Source: a virus. From it: a stretch of DNA of 48,290 nt. The stretch spans positions 1 through 48,290 of IMG/VR virus record IMGVR_UViG_3300021440_000035; one strand, 5' to 3'. The notes beneath the pieces were generated by a model. That model had not been told where the DNA came from and searched no databases. It saw nothing but the letters and a program-made list of their open reading frames with translations. This document shows, in pieces, positions 38,361-45,904 of the stretch (positions within the stretch are counted from its first letter, which is position 1; every line of letters starts with the position of its first letter). A program made the translations under genes and the position numbers.

Positions 38361-38405
38361 GGGCATTCAGGCGAAAAATTACTCGCTTGAATGCCCTTTC
38401 TTTTT
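38361..38405 (+). terminator. terminator sharing DNA with the next promoter
   Basis: GGGCATTCAGGCG pairs with CGCTTGAATGCCC (one G-U), followed by TTTCTTTTT. Confidence 0.88.
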
Positions 38406-38415
38406 GTTGTATAAT
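38387..38415 (+). promoter_or_regulatory. promoter overlapping the terminator
   Basis: TTGAAT (in the hairpin arm), 17 bp (rest of arm plus T-run), TATAAT. Confidence 0.82.
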
Positions 38416-38439
38416 TGATGTATCAAAAGGAGAAATACT

Positions 38440-38646
38440 ATGCGAGTTTCAGCACCAAAAAACACCTTTAAAGTTATTCTTACTGAATATGAACGTGGTT
38501 GGGGTCAACGTCCTTGGGATGTTGTATACTTCGATAATGCAGACGAAGCCAAGGCTTATGCTAGTGATTACAATGCTAAGCATAATACCGCAACGTCTGT
38601 CCCTGACTGGTACGTAGTAGCGCGGTATGCTGGGGAAGTTAAGTGA
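38440..38646 (+). CDS. conserved phage hypothetical protein, 68 aa
   Basis: FKVILTEYERGWGQRPWDVVYFDNADEAKAYASDYNAKHN... and VPDWYVVARY form a compact pattern common in phage small proteins of unknown role. GGAG ribosome site. First gene after a terminator-promoter element. Confidence 0.82.
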   Translation: MRVSAPKNTFKVILTEYERGWGQRPWDVVYFDNADEAKAYASDYNAKHNTATSVPDWYVVARYAGEVK

Positions 38647-38846
38647 ACACTTTTTACAAAGGCACTTGGCTTGCCAAAAACTCAAAAGCCTACGAGCTTT
38701 ACAAACTGCATATACAAGCTAAGGATGCTGAAGATAAACAGTTTTACAAAAAGCAATTAGACACACACCTTAAGAAGCTGGATAAACAGCAAGCAGCTCT
38801 TGAGCGTGACGATACTAAAGAATATGCACAATTAATGTACACATGA
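38643..38846 (+). CDS. Lys-rich helical protein, 67 aa, GTG start
   Basis: GTG start overlapping the upstream stop (GTGA). Highly charged helix from residue 18 to the end (KLHIQAKDAEDKQFYKKQLDTHLKKL...), probable coiled coil. Unrecognised. Confidence 0.68.
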   Translation: MNTFYKGTWLAKNSKAYELYKLHIQAKDAEDKQFYKKQLDTHLKKLDKQQAALERDDTKEYAQLMYT

Positions 38847-38971
38847 AATATAAACTTCACGGCACCGTAATGTGGTGCTTTAATTTTGAAAAAGGTTGGC
38901 TACGTATTGGAAATCTTCTAGTACGCTGGAATGATTGCGATAACCTAATCTTTGGGATTTATTGGCTATGA
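38843..38971 (+). CDS. hypothetical protein, 42 aa
   Basis: ATGA overlap at both ends of a coupled chain. Beta-type, Trp-rich (VMWCFNFEKGWLRIGN, YWL). Unrecognised. Confidence 0.62.
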   Translation: MKYKLHGTVMWCFNFEKGWLRIGNLLVRWNDCDNLIFGIYWL

Positions 38972-39207
38972 CCCCATTAAAAGCAAATCAAATTTGGTTG
39001 GTGGCTAAACCCGATTTAGGTATATGTAAAGAAGTCACTATCAATAAAGTTACTAAGCAATTTGCTAATGTAATTTTTGAAGGCGATAATTTTAACCAAT
39101 GGATGCTTTTAACCTTTCTAGAACCTAAGCTGCACGAACATATTGGTGATATTATAGATACTGGCATTTGGCTGTTTAAACGTAAAAAGAAAGTATATCT
39201 TGACTAA
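38968..39207 (+). CDS. hypothetical protein, 79 aa
   Basis: ATG at 38968 by ATGA overlap. Beta-rich start (ANQIWLVAKPDLGICKEVTINKV) and basic end. Could be a small barrel; no family recognised. Confidence 0.7.
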   Translation: MTPLKANQIWLVAKPDLGICKEVTINKVTKQFANVIFEGDNFNQWMLLTFLEPKLHEHIGDIIDTGIWLFKRKKKVYLD

Positions 39208-39451
39208 CGAAGAAGCATTTGATCTAGGCTGGCGAGCGGCATGTGATTGGGCAGACCGAGACGATCTACTTGCGGATATGGGCTCTAAGGCGTATATTAA
39301 TACGCGGGAGGCTTTTCTCGCGGAAAAAGCTGCCGAGCAGTGGAAACACAGCATGACTAAAACATTGTGGATAACACTCTGGGTTGTGGGCTTTCCGCTA
39401 GGCTTTATGCTTGGAAGGTATCTTGCCAAGCTAGCTCTTTTGTACGCATAG
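39200..39451 (+). CDS. tail-anchored membrane protein, 83 aa, TTG start
   Basis: Soluble helical part (EEAFDLGWRAACDWADRD) and a C-terminal membrane segment near residues 55-72 (LWITLWVVGFPLGFMLG). TTG start overlapping the upstream stop. Unrecognised. Confidence 0.7.
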   Translation: MTNEEAFDLGWRAACDWADRDDLLADMGSKAYINTREAFLAEKAAEQWKHSMTKTLWITLWVVGFPLGFMLGRYLAKLALLYA

Positions 39452-39459
39452 GACTACTA

Positions 39460-39687
39460 ATGTACGTCGACGATTATAAAACCTACAAATGTGGTATGTG
39501 TGGTAATTTTATACCCACAGGTATGGGGCACTCATGTATGTGGCAGCATCCGTATTACGTTCCACAACCTAATCCTCTTCCAGATACTTTTAAAGAAGTA
39601 ACGCTAACCGAAGAACGTGTGCGTCAGATTGTACGTGAAGAAATGATGCGATTTAAATTAATTGATACTACTGTGAGGACACAATGA
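39460..39687 (+). CDS. zinc-finger-like protein, 75 aa
   Basis: ATG at 39460. CGMCGNF then HSC and HPYY give a probable zinc site in the first 30 residues; the rest is a helix (TEERVRQIVREEMMRFKL). Unrecognised. Confidence 0.7.
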   Translation: MYVDDYKTYKCGMCGNFIPTGMGHSCMWQHPYYVPQPNPLPDTFKEVTLTEERVRQIVREEMMRFKLIDTTVRTQ

Positions 39688-39854
39688 ATATATCTTTAGA
39701 ACATTTGGCGAAAGCGTTTGAAGCTTGGGAGAATGACTTTCGTATTAATCCTAGTAACTATCTAACTGAAGAACAGTGTGCTTTAGCGCAAGTTAGTGAA
39801 GTTTCCGCTGCTAGAGCAGCATATTTTCAGGAGTTGCTTAATGCTACGACGTGA
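39684..39854 (+). CDS. hypothetical helical protein, 56 aa
   Basis: ATGA overlap with the gene above; overlaps the SGNH lipoprotein gene by 14 bases. Ala/Glu-rich helices. Unrecognised. Confidence 0.65.
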   Translation: MNISLEHLAKAFEAWENDFRINPSNYLTEEQCALAQVSEVSAARAAYFQELLNATT

Positions 39855-40377
39855 GGTCCTTTCCCTAGTTCCGCTGCCTTTTCTTCTGGCAGCGTGTGGT
39901 GCTTCTGAGGCTGCTAAGCAAGTTATTTCTGTATACGGTGATAGCACCGCGTATGGGTGGCTTGGCCCCAATAAGCGTATGAGCCCTACTCCGGTAGAAA
40001 ATCTTGGTAATTTGCTAAATGCAAATATGCTAGATTATACGTATCCAGGAGCTATTACTTCTTTCTCTAAGATTGAGAAGGATAGTTCTGATATTTGTAT
40101 TCTACGCTTCGGTGTTGCGGATGCAGGTGCTAAGATTCCTTATATTGTGTACTGCCAGCATTATCTGCGTATTATCCAGGAAGCTAAGGACCTAGGTAAA
40201 CGCGTATTTGTTGTGCAGCCTACTGTATCTCTGGCTGAATTCTATCCGCCACCGTATGACGAGTCGATCTATATTGGAGATATTACTCCTGGTCTGATTG
40301 ACGAACTACATCCCAACGAGGAATACTCGCGTCGGGTTGACCAACGTATTGCTGAGGTACTTCGTGCGCAAATTTAA
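39841..40377 (+). CDS. SGNH/GDSL hydrolase lipoprotein, 178 aa
   Basis: ATG at 39841 with AGGAG upstream. Signal peptide MLRREVLSLVPLPFLLAAC with lipobox LAAC at 16-19, so exported and lipidated. Block I YGDSTAYG carries the catalytic Ser near residue 35, and block V DELHPNE has the Asp-x-x-His pair near 158. A conserved Gly/Asn block is less clear. May deacetylate cell-surface glycans or lipids of the host. Confidence 0.85.
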   Translation: MLRREVLSLVPLPFLLAACGASEAAKQVISVYGDSTAYGWLGPNKRMSPTPVENLGNLLNANMLDYTYPGAITSFSKIEKDSSDICILRFGVADAGAKIPYIVYCQHYLRIIQEAKDLGKRVFVVQPTVSLAEFYPPPYDESIYIGDITPGLIDELHPNEEYSRRVDQRIAEVLRAQI

Positions 40378-40591
40378 ACAAACTCTACTTAATCCCCAAA
40401 TTCCTGCCGGGAGGGATACTACTCGCAATATTCCATCTATTAATCTTTGGATTACTGGAGCTGTGAATAGCCCAGTAACTCCGGAGTATACTGGTGACAA
40501 GATGATTGGCATTGCTACTATGCATAAGTCTAATGCAGTGCCCGTATTTTCTGATGAAAGTGCGAAAGATATTTCAAGGATGCGCAGATGA
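40364..40591 (+). CDS. conserved phage hypothetical protein, 75 aa, GTG start
   Basis: GTG at 40364 with GAGG upstream. NIPSINLWITGAVNSPVTPEYTGDKMIGIATMHKSNAVPVFSDESAKDISRMRR matches a small protein present in very many phages, without known function. Overlaps both neighbours. Confidence 0.82.
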   Translation: MRKFKQTLLNPQIPAGRDTTRNIPSINLWITGAVNSPVTPEYTGDKMIGIATMHKSNAVPVFSDESAKDISRMRR

Positions 40592-40821
40592 TTACAGCTA
40601 AAGAAGCTAAAATGCTTTCGGACAGTTACTTAAGTTCTAGGGTCACGGAAGAGCTAGAACTTATTCATAAAGGCATTGAGCAAGTATGTAGAGAGGGAGG
40701 CGATACTTGCTACTACTATGGCAGGATTGATAGTAGAACAATTAATAAACTTCGCGACCTAGGGTACAATGTGAATGTTTCTAGTTACATGAACGAAGAT
40801 ACTACAACTATCGAATGGTAA
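40588..40821 (+). CDS. hypothetical protein, 77 aa
   Basis: ATGA-type overlap. Helical start and a GYNVNVSSYMNEDTTTIEW beta end, resembling small phage proteins of the ITAKEA type with unknown role. Contains CTAGGGTC. Confidence 0.75.
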   Translation: MITAKEAKMLSDSYLSSRVTEELELIHKGIEQVCREGGDTCYYYGRIDSRTINKLRDLGYNVNVSSYMNEDTTTIEW

Positions 40822-41000
40822 CAACTAAAATTTACGATAAAGCTTTAGTCGACTATCCAGAGTACATAGGTAAGGAACTAATTGCTAAGCACTGGCATCC
40901 TGAGGATGAAGACTCTATCTACTGCGAGTGTGTCGGGCACCCGCATCTAAGTGGGTATTTCAATTACGTAGACATTGACGACTACTCTATCTACAAATAA
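40815..41000 (+). CDS. hypothetical protein, 61 aa
   Basis: Overlaps the upstream stop by 7 bases. His/Cys-rich centre (KHWHPEDEDSIYCECVGHPH). Last gene before a terminator-promoter element. Confidence 0.68.
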   Translation: MVTTKIYDKALVDYPEYIGKELIAKHWHPEDEDSIYCECVGHPHLSGYFNYVDIDDYSIYK

Positions 41001-41005
41001 CAAAC

Positions 41006-41051
41006 GGGGCATTCAGGCTAAAATTTATTAGCTTGAATGCCCTTTCTTTTT
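41006..41051 (+). terminator. terminator sharing DNA with the next promoter
   Basis: GGGCATTCAGGCTA pairs with TAGCTTGAATGCCC (one G-U), followed by TTTCTTTTT. Nearly identical to the element at 38361. Confidence 0.88.
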
Positions 41052-41061
41052 GCTATATAAT
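41033..41061 (+). promoter_or_regulatory. promoter overlapping the terminator
   Basis: TTGAAT in the hairpin arm, 17 bp, TATAAT. Confidence 0.82.
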
Positions 41062-41083
41062 TGATATATCAATTGGAGAAATA

Positions 41084-41314
41084 ATGAAAATTAAAGAACT
41101 TGCCATAGAAGCTGGATTGATTGCTCCATATGGTAGCGACCGGGAAGGTTTGCGCGATTTTGATTATAGGCAGTTTGCTGAACTGATTATCAAGGAATGC
41201 CTGTCTTGTGCTATTTGGGTGGGAGCAGTTAATGAACACCTTTCCCTACCTAGAGATATTGCACATACAATCAATAAGCGTATTGTAAAGAAATTTGGGC
41301 TTGATAATGAATAA
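41084..41314 (+). CDS. hypothetical protein, 76 aa
   Basis: GGAG before the ATG. Pattern IKELAIEAGLIA...FAELIIKECLSC is common in small phage proteins of unknown function. First gene of its transcript. Confidence 0.78.
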   Translation: MKIKELAIEAGLIAPYGSDREGLRDFDYRQFAELIIKECLSCAIWVGAVNEHLSLPRDIAHTINKRIVKKFGLDNE

Positions 41315-41471
41315 GCCCATACCTAGCGTCTATAAGGTATTTAAATGCCTACGCTGTAACACACTAAACTCAGCTAACGCGTTTTGCAATTACTGCAAAA
41401 CGCGAGGAGTATTGAAGGACCAAGCTGATGGTATACATATTATAGGAAGAAAAAATGAAAATCGAAACTAA
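41307..41471 (+). CDS. zinc-ribbon protein, 54 aa
   Basis: ATG at 41307 inside the end of the upstream gene. Two CxxC pairs (CLRC and CNYC) 15 residues apart, a zinc ribbon. The DNA for the second pair is an 11-bp perfect inverted repeat. Function unknown. Confidence 0.68.
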   Translation: MNKPIPSVYKVFKCLRCNTLNSANAFCNYCKTRGVLKDQADGIHIIGRKNENRN

Positions 41472-41667
41472 AGACCGCCCTTTCCAACCTGTGGTGTTTA
41501 CCATTAGTCTGGAAACTCAAGCAGAAGTTGACGCCATTTTACAAATGTCTGTGTGCGATCTTAGTATTTCAAACTTTGTGGCTAAAACCCTTCAACCCTT
41601 TGTAAGGGCGGAAGTTGAAGTTATCGTGCAAGAATTTTTACAAAATATTAAAACGGCACTGAAATAA
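41455..41667 (+). CDS. hypothetical protein, 70 aa
   Basis: AGGAAG upstream of the ATG. Looks like a small ribbon-helix type layout (VVFTISLETQAEVDAILQM...), but this is not certain. Coupled to the next gene. Confidence 0.7.
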   Translation: MKIETKDRPFQPVVFTISLETQAEVDAILQMSVCDLSISNFVAKTLQPFVRAEVEVIVQEFLQNIKTALK

Positions 41668-41855
41668 TGATTAATATTGCGGAGTACATGGACCTTAAGG
41701 ACTGGCTCAACCATTATACTCTTTTGCATGAGCTATGTATTGATAACTCTGGCAGCTGTTCCTCGGAATTTTATGAGAAAGCATATGCTGAGCATGATGT
41801 TTTAGAGCAAAAGATTAATGCGCTTTTGGCAAAGATTGGAGATCATTTTGAATAA
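41667..41855 (+). CDS. hypothetical protein, 62 aa
   Basis: TAATG overlap with the gene above. Helical, acidic, with CIDNSGSCSS in the middle. Unrecognised. Confidence 0.68.
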   Translation: MINIAEYMDLKDWLNHYTLLHELCIDNSGSCSSEFYEKAYAEHDVLEQKINALLAKIGDHFE

Positions 41856-42042
41856 ATACATCGAAACCCTAATGCGGGAAGCAGGATACGCTGCCCCTGA
41901 GCTTGCTACACGCGCCCAGGACCTTGTCAGACTTTTAGTGCAGGAGATTTCTGCAGATTTGCACTCACGAGGTGGTACGATCCACGAATTTGTTACAGCA
42001 CGATATATTGCGGAGAAATACAATGTCGATTCTACACAGTAA
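41848..42042 (+). CDS. hypothetical protein, 64 aa, TTG start
   Basis: TTG at 41848 with GGAG upstream inside the previous gene. Helical (RLLVQEISADLHSRGG). Unrecognised. Confidence 0.62.
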   Translation: MNKYIETLMREAGYAAPELATRAQDLVRLLVQEISADLHSRGGTIHEFVTARYIAEKYNVDSTQ

Positions 42043-42571
42043 TGGATATAAGTTAATCAAGAACCACTATGGTGATCGTGTTGCTAAGCGTAGTGGAGTG
42101 CCTCTAATCAATCATATTGATGAAGGTTTAGACATTATGATGTTCCGAGGTGCTTCAATTGAGGCACAAGAAGCGTTCTGTATCCATCCTCTGCTGCAGA
42201 ACGATAGTGATCTAGCTGCGCGCTTTCATCAAGTATCTGCATACGTTTGCACTTACGTTTTCGGACTAGCCCTAGAATACCGTAATATCGCTAATGCATT
42301 CCTTAGCGAGCGTATGGATGAACCTGAGATTGCTTCTGAACTTTATACTTATGGCCCTACAGCTGTAGCACGATACATCAAGATCAGTCCGCTACCAGAA
42401 GTTAACGAAATGCTGATTGCTGACAAAGTGCAGAACTTTAAGGACTTTCAGTTGTACCACAATGGTACACATCCTCGCAGCTATCAACTAAATAACTATT
42501 TTAATGTTTGGGCAATTGCTCTTGGCCTTAGCCCTGCTCAATTTAAAGAACTACGGAACTCTATATGCTGA
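42023..42571 (+). CDS. HD-domain-like protein, 182 aa
   Basis: ATG at 42023 with GGAG upstream. YGDRVAKRSGVPLINHIDEGLDIM and AFCIHPLLQNDSDLAAR show the RSGxPxxxH and HPxxQxD blocks seen in phage proteins annotated as RelA/SpoT-like HD domains, which hydrolyse (p)ppGpp or related nucleotides. The second half is helical. Activity is inference. Confidence 0.7.
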   Translation: MSILHSNGYKLIKNHYGDRVAKRSGVPLINHIDEGLDIMMFRGASIEAQEAFCIHPLLQNDSDLAARFHQVSAYVCTYVFGLALEYRNIANAFLSERMDEPEIASELYTYGPTAVARYIKISPLPEVNEMLIADKVQNFKDFQLYHNGTHPRSYQLNNYFNVWAIALGLSPAQFKELRNSIC

Positions 42572-42771
42572 AACTGAGTGTTGAAGTTGATGGGCACGTT
42601 ACTGTGCTGGCGAAGTTTTCGGACAGCGCTATCGCAGAATCTGCCTCGCTATACTACATAATTGCATATGCAGATGAACATGACCTGTACATGATTAACT
42701 GTATTGAGTTTGCCAAGCAGTATCTTTATAAGGATGGTCTTGGTCGTAGATACTACTTTAGGATTGAATAA
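42565..42771 (+). CDS. hypothetical protein, 68 aa
   Basis: Overlaps the HD-like gene by 7 bases. Beta-strand start, helical end. Unrecognised. Confidence 0.68.
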   Translation: MLKLSVEVDGHVTVLAKFSDSAIAESASLYYIIAYADEHDLYMINCIEFAKQYLYKDGLGRRYYFRIE

Positions 42772-42953
42772 TGAACCTAAGCTCTAAAGATATTTTGCAA
42801 TACGTTGATATGGAAGAGCAACGTAATACTGAAATCTACGCTATTCTTGCCGAATATGGCAATGACATTGTAACAGCATTAGAAGAAGCCTGGTGGCAAG
42901 GATATTGTGCTGGTGTTAAGCGCACTGGTGAACTGTTTGGACTAGAAGAATGA
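42771..42953 (+). CDS. acidic helical protein, 60 aa
   Basis: TAATG overlap. Glu-rich helices with EEAWWQGYCAGVKRTGELFG. Unrecognised. Confidence 0.68.
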   Translation: MNLSSKDILQYVDMEEQRNTEIYAILAEYGNDIVTALEEAWWQGYCAGVKRTGELFGLEE

Positions 42954-43150
42954 TTGAAATTACATATCACGTAACTCGCCAGATTGGGCATAGTGTGTTT
43001 AACTACGATTGTTATGACGGGCTTACGCTTGAAGAAGCTTTGAAGCTATATAGATCTTTCAAAGATACTAGTAAGTGTAAATTAGTTAAGTGTACGCATA
43101 CTGAAGAAGTACTACTGTCAAATGAAATGGGTGAAAAAATTGCAGACTAA
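42950..43150 (+). CDS. hypothetical protein, 66 aa
   Basis: ATGA overlap. Beta-type start (IEITYHVTRQIGHSVFNYDCYDG). Unrecognised. Confidence 0.68.
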   Translation: MIEITYHVTRQIGHSVFNYDCYDGLTLEEALKLYRSFKDTSKCKLVKCTHTEEVLLSNEMGEKIAD

Positions 43151-43327
43151 AATTTTTATAGGATTGAACGTGTTTGGGATGACGATGGAGAAGTATTCCC
43201 ATTAATGGGTGAGTACATTTCTGCTCAGAAAGCTCAGAATGTTATAGACTATCTTCAAGCAGACGGCCCGGTGCTGGGTAGTAAGCTAAAAATCGTTAAA
43301 CAAACTATTACTGAGGAATACGTATGA
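43131..43327 (+). pseudogene. small gene split by a frameshift at a T-run
   Basis: GTG at 43131 starts VKKLQTKIF, then an AAAATTTTTA run; in the -1 frame the protein continues YRIERVWDDDGEVFPLMGEYISAQKAQ... to TGA at 43325-43327. Adding one T would join them into about 65 residues. The second part has no ATG before 43204. Either a frameshift mutation, a slippery site or a sequencing indel. Confidence 0.5.
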
Positions 43328-43770
43328 ATCTAGCTGCAACTGTAATGGTTCTGAACGAGAAGGGAGAAGTTCTAGTAGTCTCGCGTAAAGAAACTAAACA
43401 TGAAACCTTTGGACTGCCTGGTGGTAAGGTCGACCCTAGTGAATCCACTATGGCAGCCGCTGCACGTGAATTGTATGAAGAAACTGGCATTAGCCCCTGG
43501 AAGACGGAGCTAGTGCCTATTTACGCTGGTGAATGCAACGGTTACTGGACTGTTACGTATGTAAATCGTAGTACTTATCATTCAGGAGCTTCTGGCGATC
43601 TACTCCCAGAACCAGGGCATATTCTTAAATTTCTAAACCCAGACTTTCTGGGATACGAATCCTTCTCTCCTTATTTCAACTACAACCGTCAAGCTGTTCA
43701 AGCACTATATGAATATTACAAAACTATCAATCACCCTATGTATCTTAGCATCCCTAATAGTGTGCTTTAA
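43324..43770 (+). CDS. Nudix hydrolase, 148 aa
   Basis: Nudix box GGKVDPSESTMAAAAREL then YEETGI fits GX5EX7REUXEEXGU near residues 37-59. Hydrolyses a nucleoside diphosphate linked to another group; substrate unknown. Placed at the end of the rightward run; overlaps the split small gene by 4 bases. Confidence 0.92.
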   Translation: MNLAATVMVLNEKGEVLVVSRKETKHETFGLPGGKVDPSESTMAAAARELYEETGISPWKTELVPIYAGECNGYWTVTYVNRSTYHSGASGDLLPEPGHILKFLNPDFLGYESFSPYFNYNRQAVQALYEYYKTINHPMYLSIPNSVL

Positions 43771-43775
43771 TAGCT

Positions 43776-43868
43776 ATGGAACTCCTTCTCATAATCCTTC
43801 TCCTACTTGCAGATAAGTATGTGGAAGATATTTATAGTCCTCCTAATAATCGCAATAATTCTGACTAA
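43776..43868 (+). CDS. 30-aa microprotein with one hydrophobic helix
   Basis: MELLLIILLLLADKYVEDIY followed by a polar Asn-rich tail. Could be a small membrane peptide. Weak evidence beyond the hydrophobic block; ribosome site poor. Confidence 0.4.
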   Translation: MELLLIILLLLADKYVEDIYSPPNNRNNSD

Positions 43869-43882
43869 ATGATATACTCTGA

Positions 43883-44035
43883 TACATCTCGGGCCTAGTT
43901 GGCTACCTAGCATGCCACTATACAATTGATAAATATGAAGTAACGATCGGCAATCTTTTAGAGTCTTTGCTAGCAGGCCTGTTTGGCCCTGTTATGATAC
44001 TCTTTACTTTTCTTGGCTTACCTAGACACTCCTAA
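43883..44035 (+). pseudogene. membrane protein fragment without a start codon
   Basis: Frame YISGLVGYLACHYTID...LLESLLAGLFGPVMILFTFLG has two hydrophobic segments and ends PRHS. No start codon in frame after the stop at 43880; an out-of-frame ATG lies just upstream, so a small indel may have broken the 5' end. Confidence 0.35.
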
Positions 44036-44147
44036 AGCCAAGAAATTCTTAGATCGAAAAATTTTCACTCGACCCTAAGCTGCAGCATCCATACCATCTT
44101 TTTCTAATTCAACAATCCTCGCACCTCTGCATAACCCAAAAATGCAC

Positions 44148-44177
44148 TTGAAATTGAGGAGCGAGGTGTGATATAAT
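44148..44177 (+). promoter_or_regulatory. sigma70-like promoter with long leader
   Basis: TTGAAA, 18 bp, TATAAT (extended TGATATAAT). The 44.04-44.15 kb stretch before it holds nothing else that I can identify. Confidence 0.8.
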
Positions 44178-44200
44178 ATTATTAATAACTAAAGTTAATT

Positions 44201-44336
44201 AAGGCGTAGGTGAGTGAATTTATTCAATATACTCAATTTAGCCTAGGGTGGCCTCGGAAGTTCCAAAGAGGGAGAGAGACACCCTTGAGATCAATTGTTG
44301 TAGATTAGAATAAATTCTTCTAACCTAATACGCCTT
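44201..44336 (+). ncRNA. structured leader RNA, riboswitch-like
   Basis: Closed by AAGGCGTA/TACGCCTT (44201-44208 with 44329-44336). Inside are a GAAT/ATTC hairpin, an AGGGTG/CACCCT stem (44245-44250 with 44280-44285) with inner CCTC/GAGG, and a TTAGAA/TTCTAA hairpin: a multi-branch junction between the promoter and the 269-aa gene. No riboswitch class recognised. Confidence 0.6.
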
Positions 44337-44422
44337 ATACAAATGATCAAATGGGGGAAGTATTTTTAATTGTTTAAGTTAAATTAGCTTTCCACCTTTT
44401 CCACTCTAAAAAACTAAGAAAA

Positions 44423-45232
44423 ATGCTGAAAAAAGATATATCTGCCATCAACTGGTCTAAGCTGAGTGAAGCGATTGATAAAGAGATTTTGCTGAAAGAA
44501 GGAATCACGGCTAATGCAAGCTGGGTACTGCCTCAACTAATGGCCTTCCTAGGCTCTAATCTTCGCTTAGGTTCTAGGGTCGGGGATAGGTTTAGTTTCC
44601 AAGAAATGCTGCGAGCTACAGGTAAAGCACTAGACGATGGTGATATTACATATGCTAATGCACGTGCTGTAACTAAAACCGACTTCGTAGGCATGGTACG
44701 GGTACTAACGCATCACCCTAGAGGTGAGGTACTTGGTAAGATACCGCAAGTCAAGGAAGGTATTAGGTACTCTACAGGGGTACCTTTAGTACTGTCTGCT
44801 CTAAAGGAGTTTAGGGGTATCGCGTATAAAGACTGGGACTGGAATGAGAAGTCCTATGCTATTAGCTTCTTTTTAGACAGCTACACTTTAGAAGCCGCTC
44901 AAGTTCTAGGGTCAGAAATCTCTTTTAGCAGGGAAGACCTGTTAAGCTTTCAGACCTCTGCTAGAACTGTTAAGACAGGTAAAACTGCTGGAGAAGTGCG
45001 TAAAGTGCTAAGTACCACAGTAGTTTCTAAAACAGGCAACAAGGACTTTGACGAGCTGCCTTATCTAACACGTTTAGCATTTATCCAGACCTGGGTTTAC
45101 TCACCAGATGTACGTACAGAATACCACCTTTACCCTAACTTTGATCAAGCGCCAGAAGCTATAGTAACTAGCGATGTACTAACAAATCCAGTAGAAACAC
45201 GTAGCTGGAAGGTAGAAGATATTCCGTGGTAA
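44423..45232 (+). CDS. hypothetical protein, 269 aa
   Basis: Not recognised. Mostly helical, without membrane segments or Cys. Long structured leader and its own promoter. No good ribosome site is seen before the ATG, so translation may depend on the leader. Contains two CTAGGGTC copies. By size it is the main unexplained protein of the right end; a role in DNA replication or regulation is possible only by position. Confidence 0.8.
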   Translation: MLKKDISAINWSKLSEAIDKEILLKEGITANASWVLPQLMAFLGSNLRLGSRVGDRFSFQEMLRATGKALDDGDITYANARAVTKTDFVGMVRVLTHHPRGEVLGKIPQVKEGIRYSTGVPLVLSALKEFRGIAYKDWDWNEKSYAISFFLDSYTLEAAQVLGSEISFSREDLLSFQTSARTVKTGKTAGEVRKVLSTTVVSKTGNKDFDELPYLTRLAFIQTWVYSPDVRTEYHLYPNFDQAPEAIVTSDVLTNPVETRSWKVEDIPW

Positions 45233-45321
45233 CCGTACGAGAATAAATTTGCTATGGACTATCCTTTTACTAAACTTTGTCACAGTAGATGCAGCCCGGG
45301 ACCTAGGGTCAGAACATAAAT

Positions 45322-45630
45322 ATGAAATACACTAAAGAAATTACCGATAAAATCGTTGAACAATACAAGGCAGGCGTGCCTGTTTCCGAGATAGCAGCAC
45401 AATATGAGGTTCCAGACCGATCCATCATTGCAAAACTGAGTTCTTTGGGAATTTATGAACGCAAAACTTACCTGAACAAGCGTGGCGAGGTACCAATCAA
45501 GAAAGAGGAGTACATCGAACGCATTGCTGAGCTTCTGAATGTGCAGCTCGACCGCCTGGAGTCACTCGAAAAAGCTAACAAATCTGTCTTAGCCCTCATT
45601 GACCAGGCACTTCGACAAGATGCTGAATAA
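45322..45630 (+). CDS. HTH DNA-binding protein, 102 aa
   Basis: N-terminal HTH: TKEITDKIVEQYKAGVPVSEIAAQYEVPDRSIIAKLSSLGIYERK, then a helical second half (KEEYIERIAELLNVQLDRLESLEKAN). Clear paralog of 47510-47833 and related to 8191 and 11990. A terminator follows directly. Probably regulatory or DNA-organising. Confidence 0.78.
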   Translation: MKYTKEITDKIVEQYKAGVPVSEIAAQYEVPDRSIIAKLSSLGIYERKTYLNKRGEVPIKKEEYIERIAELLNVQLDRLESLEKANKSVLALIDQALRQDAE

Positions 45631-45635
45631 GAAAA

Positions 45636-45672
45636 AGCCCCATAACTTCAATAGTTATGGGGCTTTTTTGCG
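45636..45672. terminator. bidirectional terminator
   Basis: AAGCCCCATAACT/AGTTATGGGGCTT hairpin with A5 before and T6 after. Ends the HTH gene on plus and the noncoding region on minus. Confidence 0.92.
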
Positions 45673-45717
45673 TCTATCTTACCCTAAGCCATAGCAACTC
45701 GGTTTAATTTGTTTTTT

Positions 45718-45790
45718 CTCAATTTTACCAAATTTGCCGCCACATTGCTCAAATTTTCTCAATTTATGTCAATTTGGGTGCCAAACCGTG
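45718..45790. repeat. A/T-rich segment with CTCAA(A/T)TTT repeats
   Basis: Three or four copies of CTCAATTT-like 8-10-mers at 45718, 45748, 45758 and 45769, with TTTGCCGCCAC between. Iteron-like; resembles part of the repeats at the window end. Confidence 0.45.
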
Positions 45791-45869
45791 ATTGCTGAGG
45801 TTGTTGCAGTTTATGGGAAAATAAGCCCGCTACAGTTTAGGGTCAGGGTTCAATATCTTTATTTTCCAC

Positions 45870-45898
45870 TTGACAAGTTAGCCTAGGCACTGTAAAAT
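45870..45898 (+). promoter_or_regulatory. strong consensus promoter
   Basis: TTGACA, 17 bp, TAAAAT. Shares GGCACTGTA(A/T)AAT and following GGCGC with the promoter at 48164. Confidence 0.85.
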
Positions 45899-45904
45899 TG
45901 GCGC

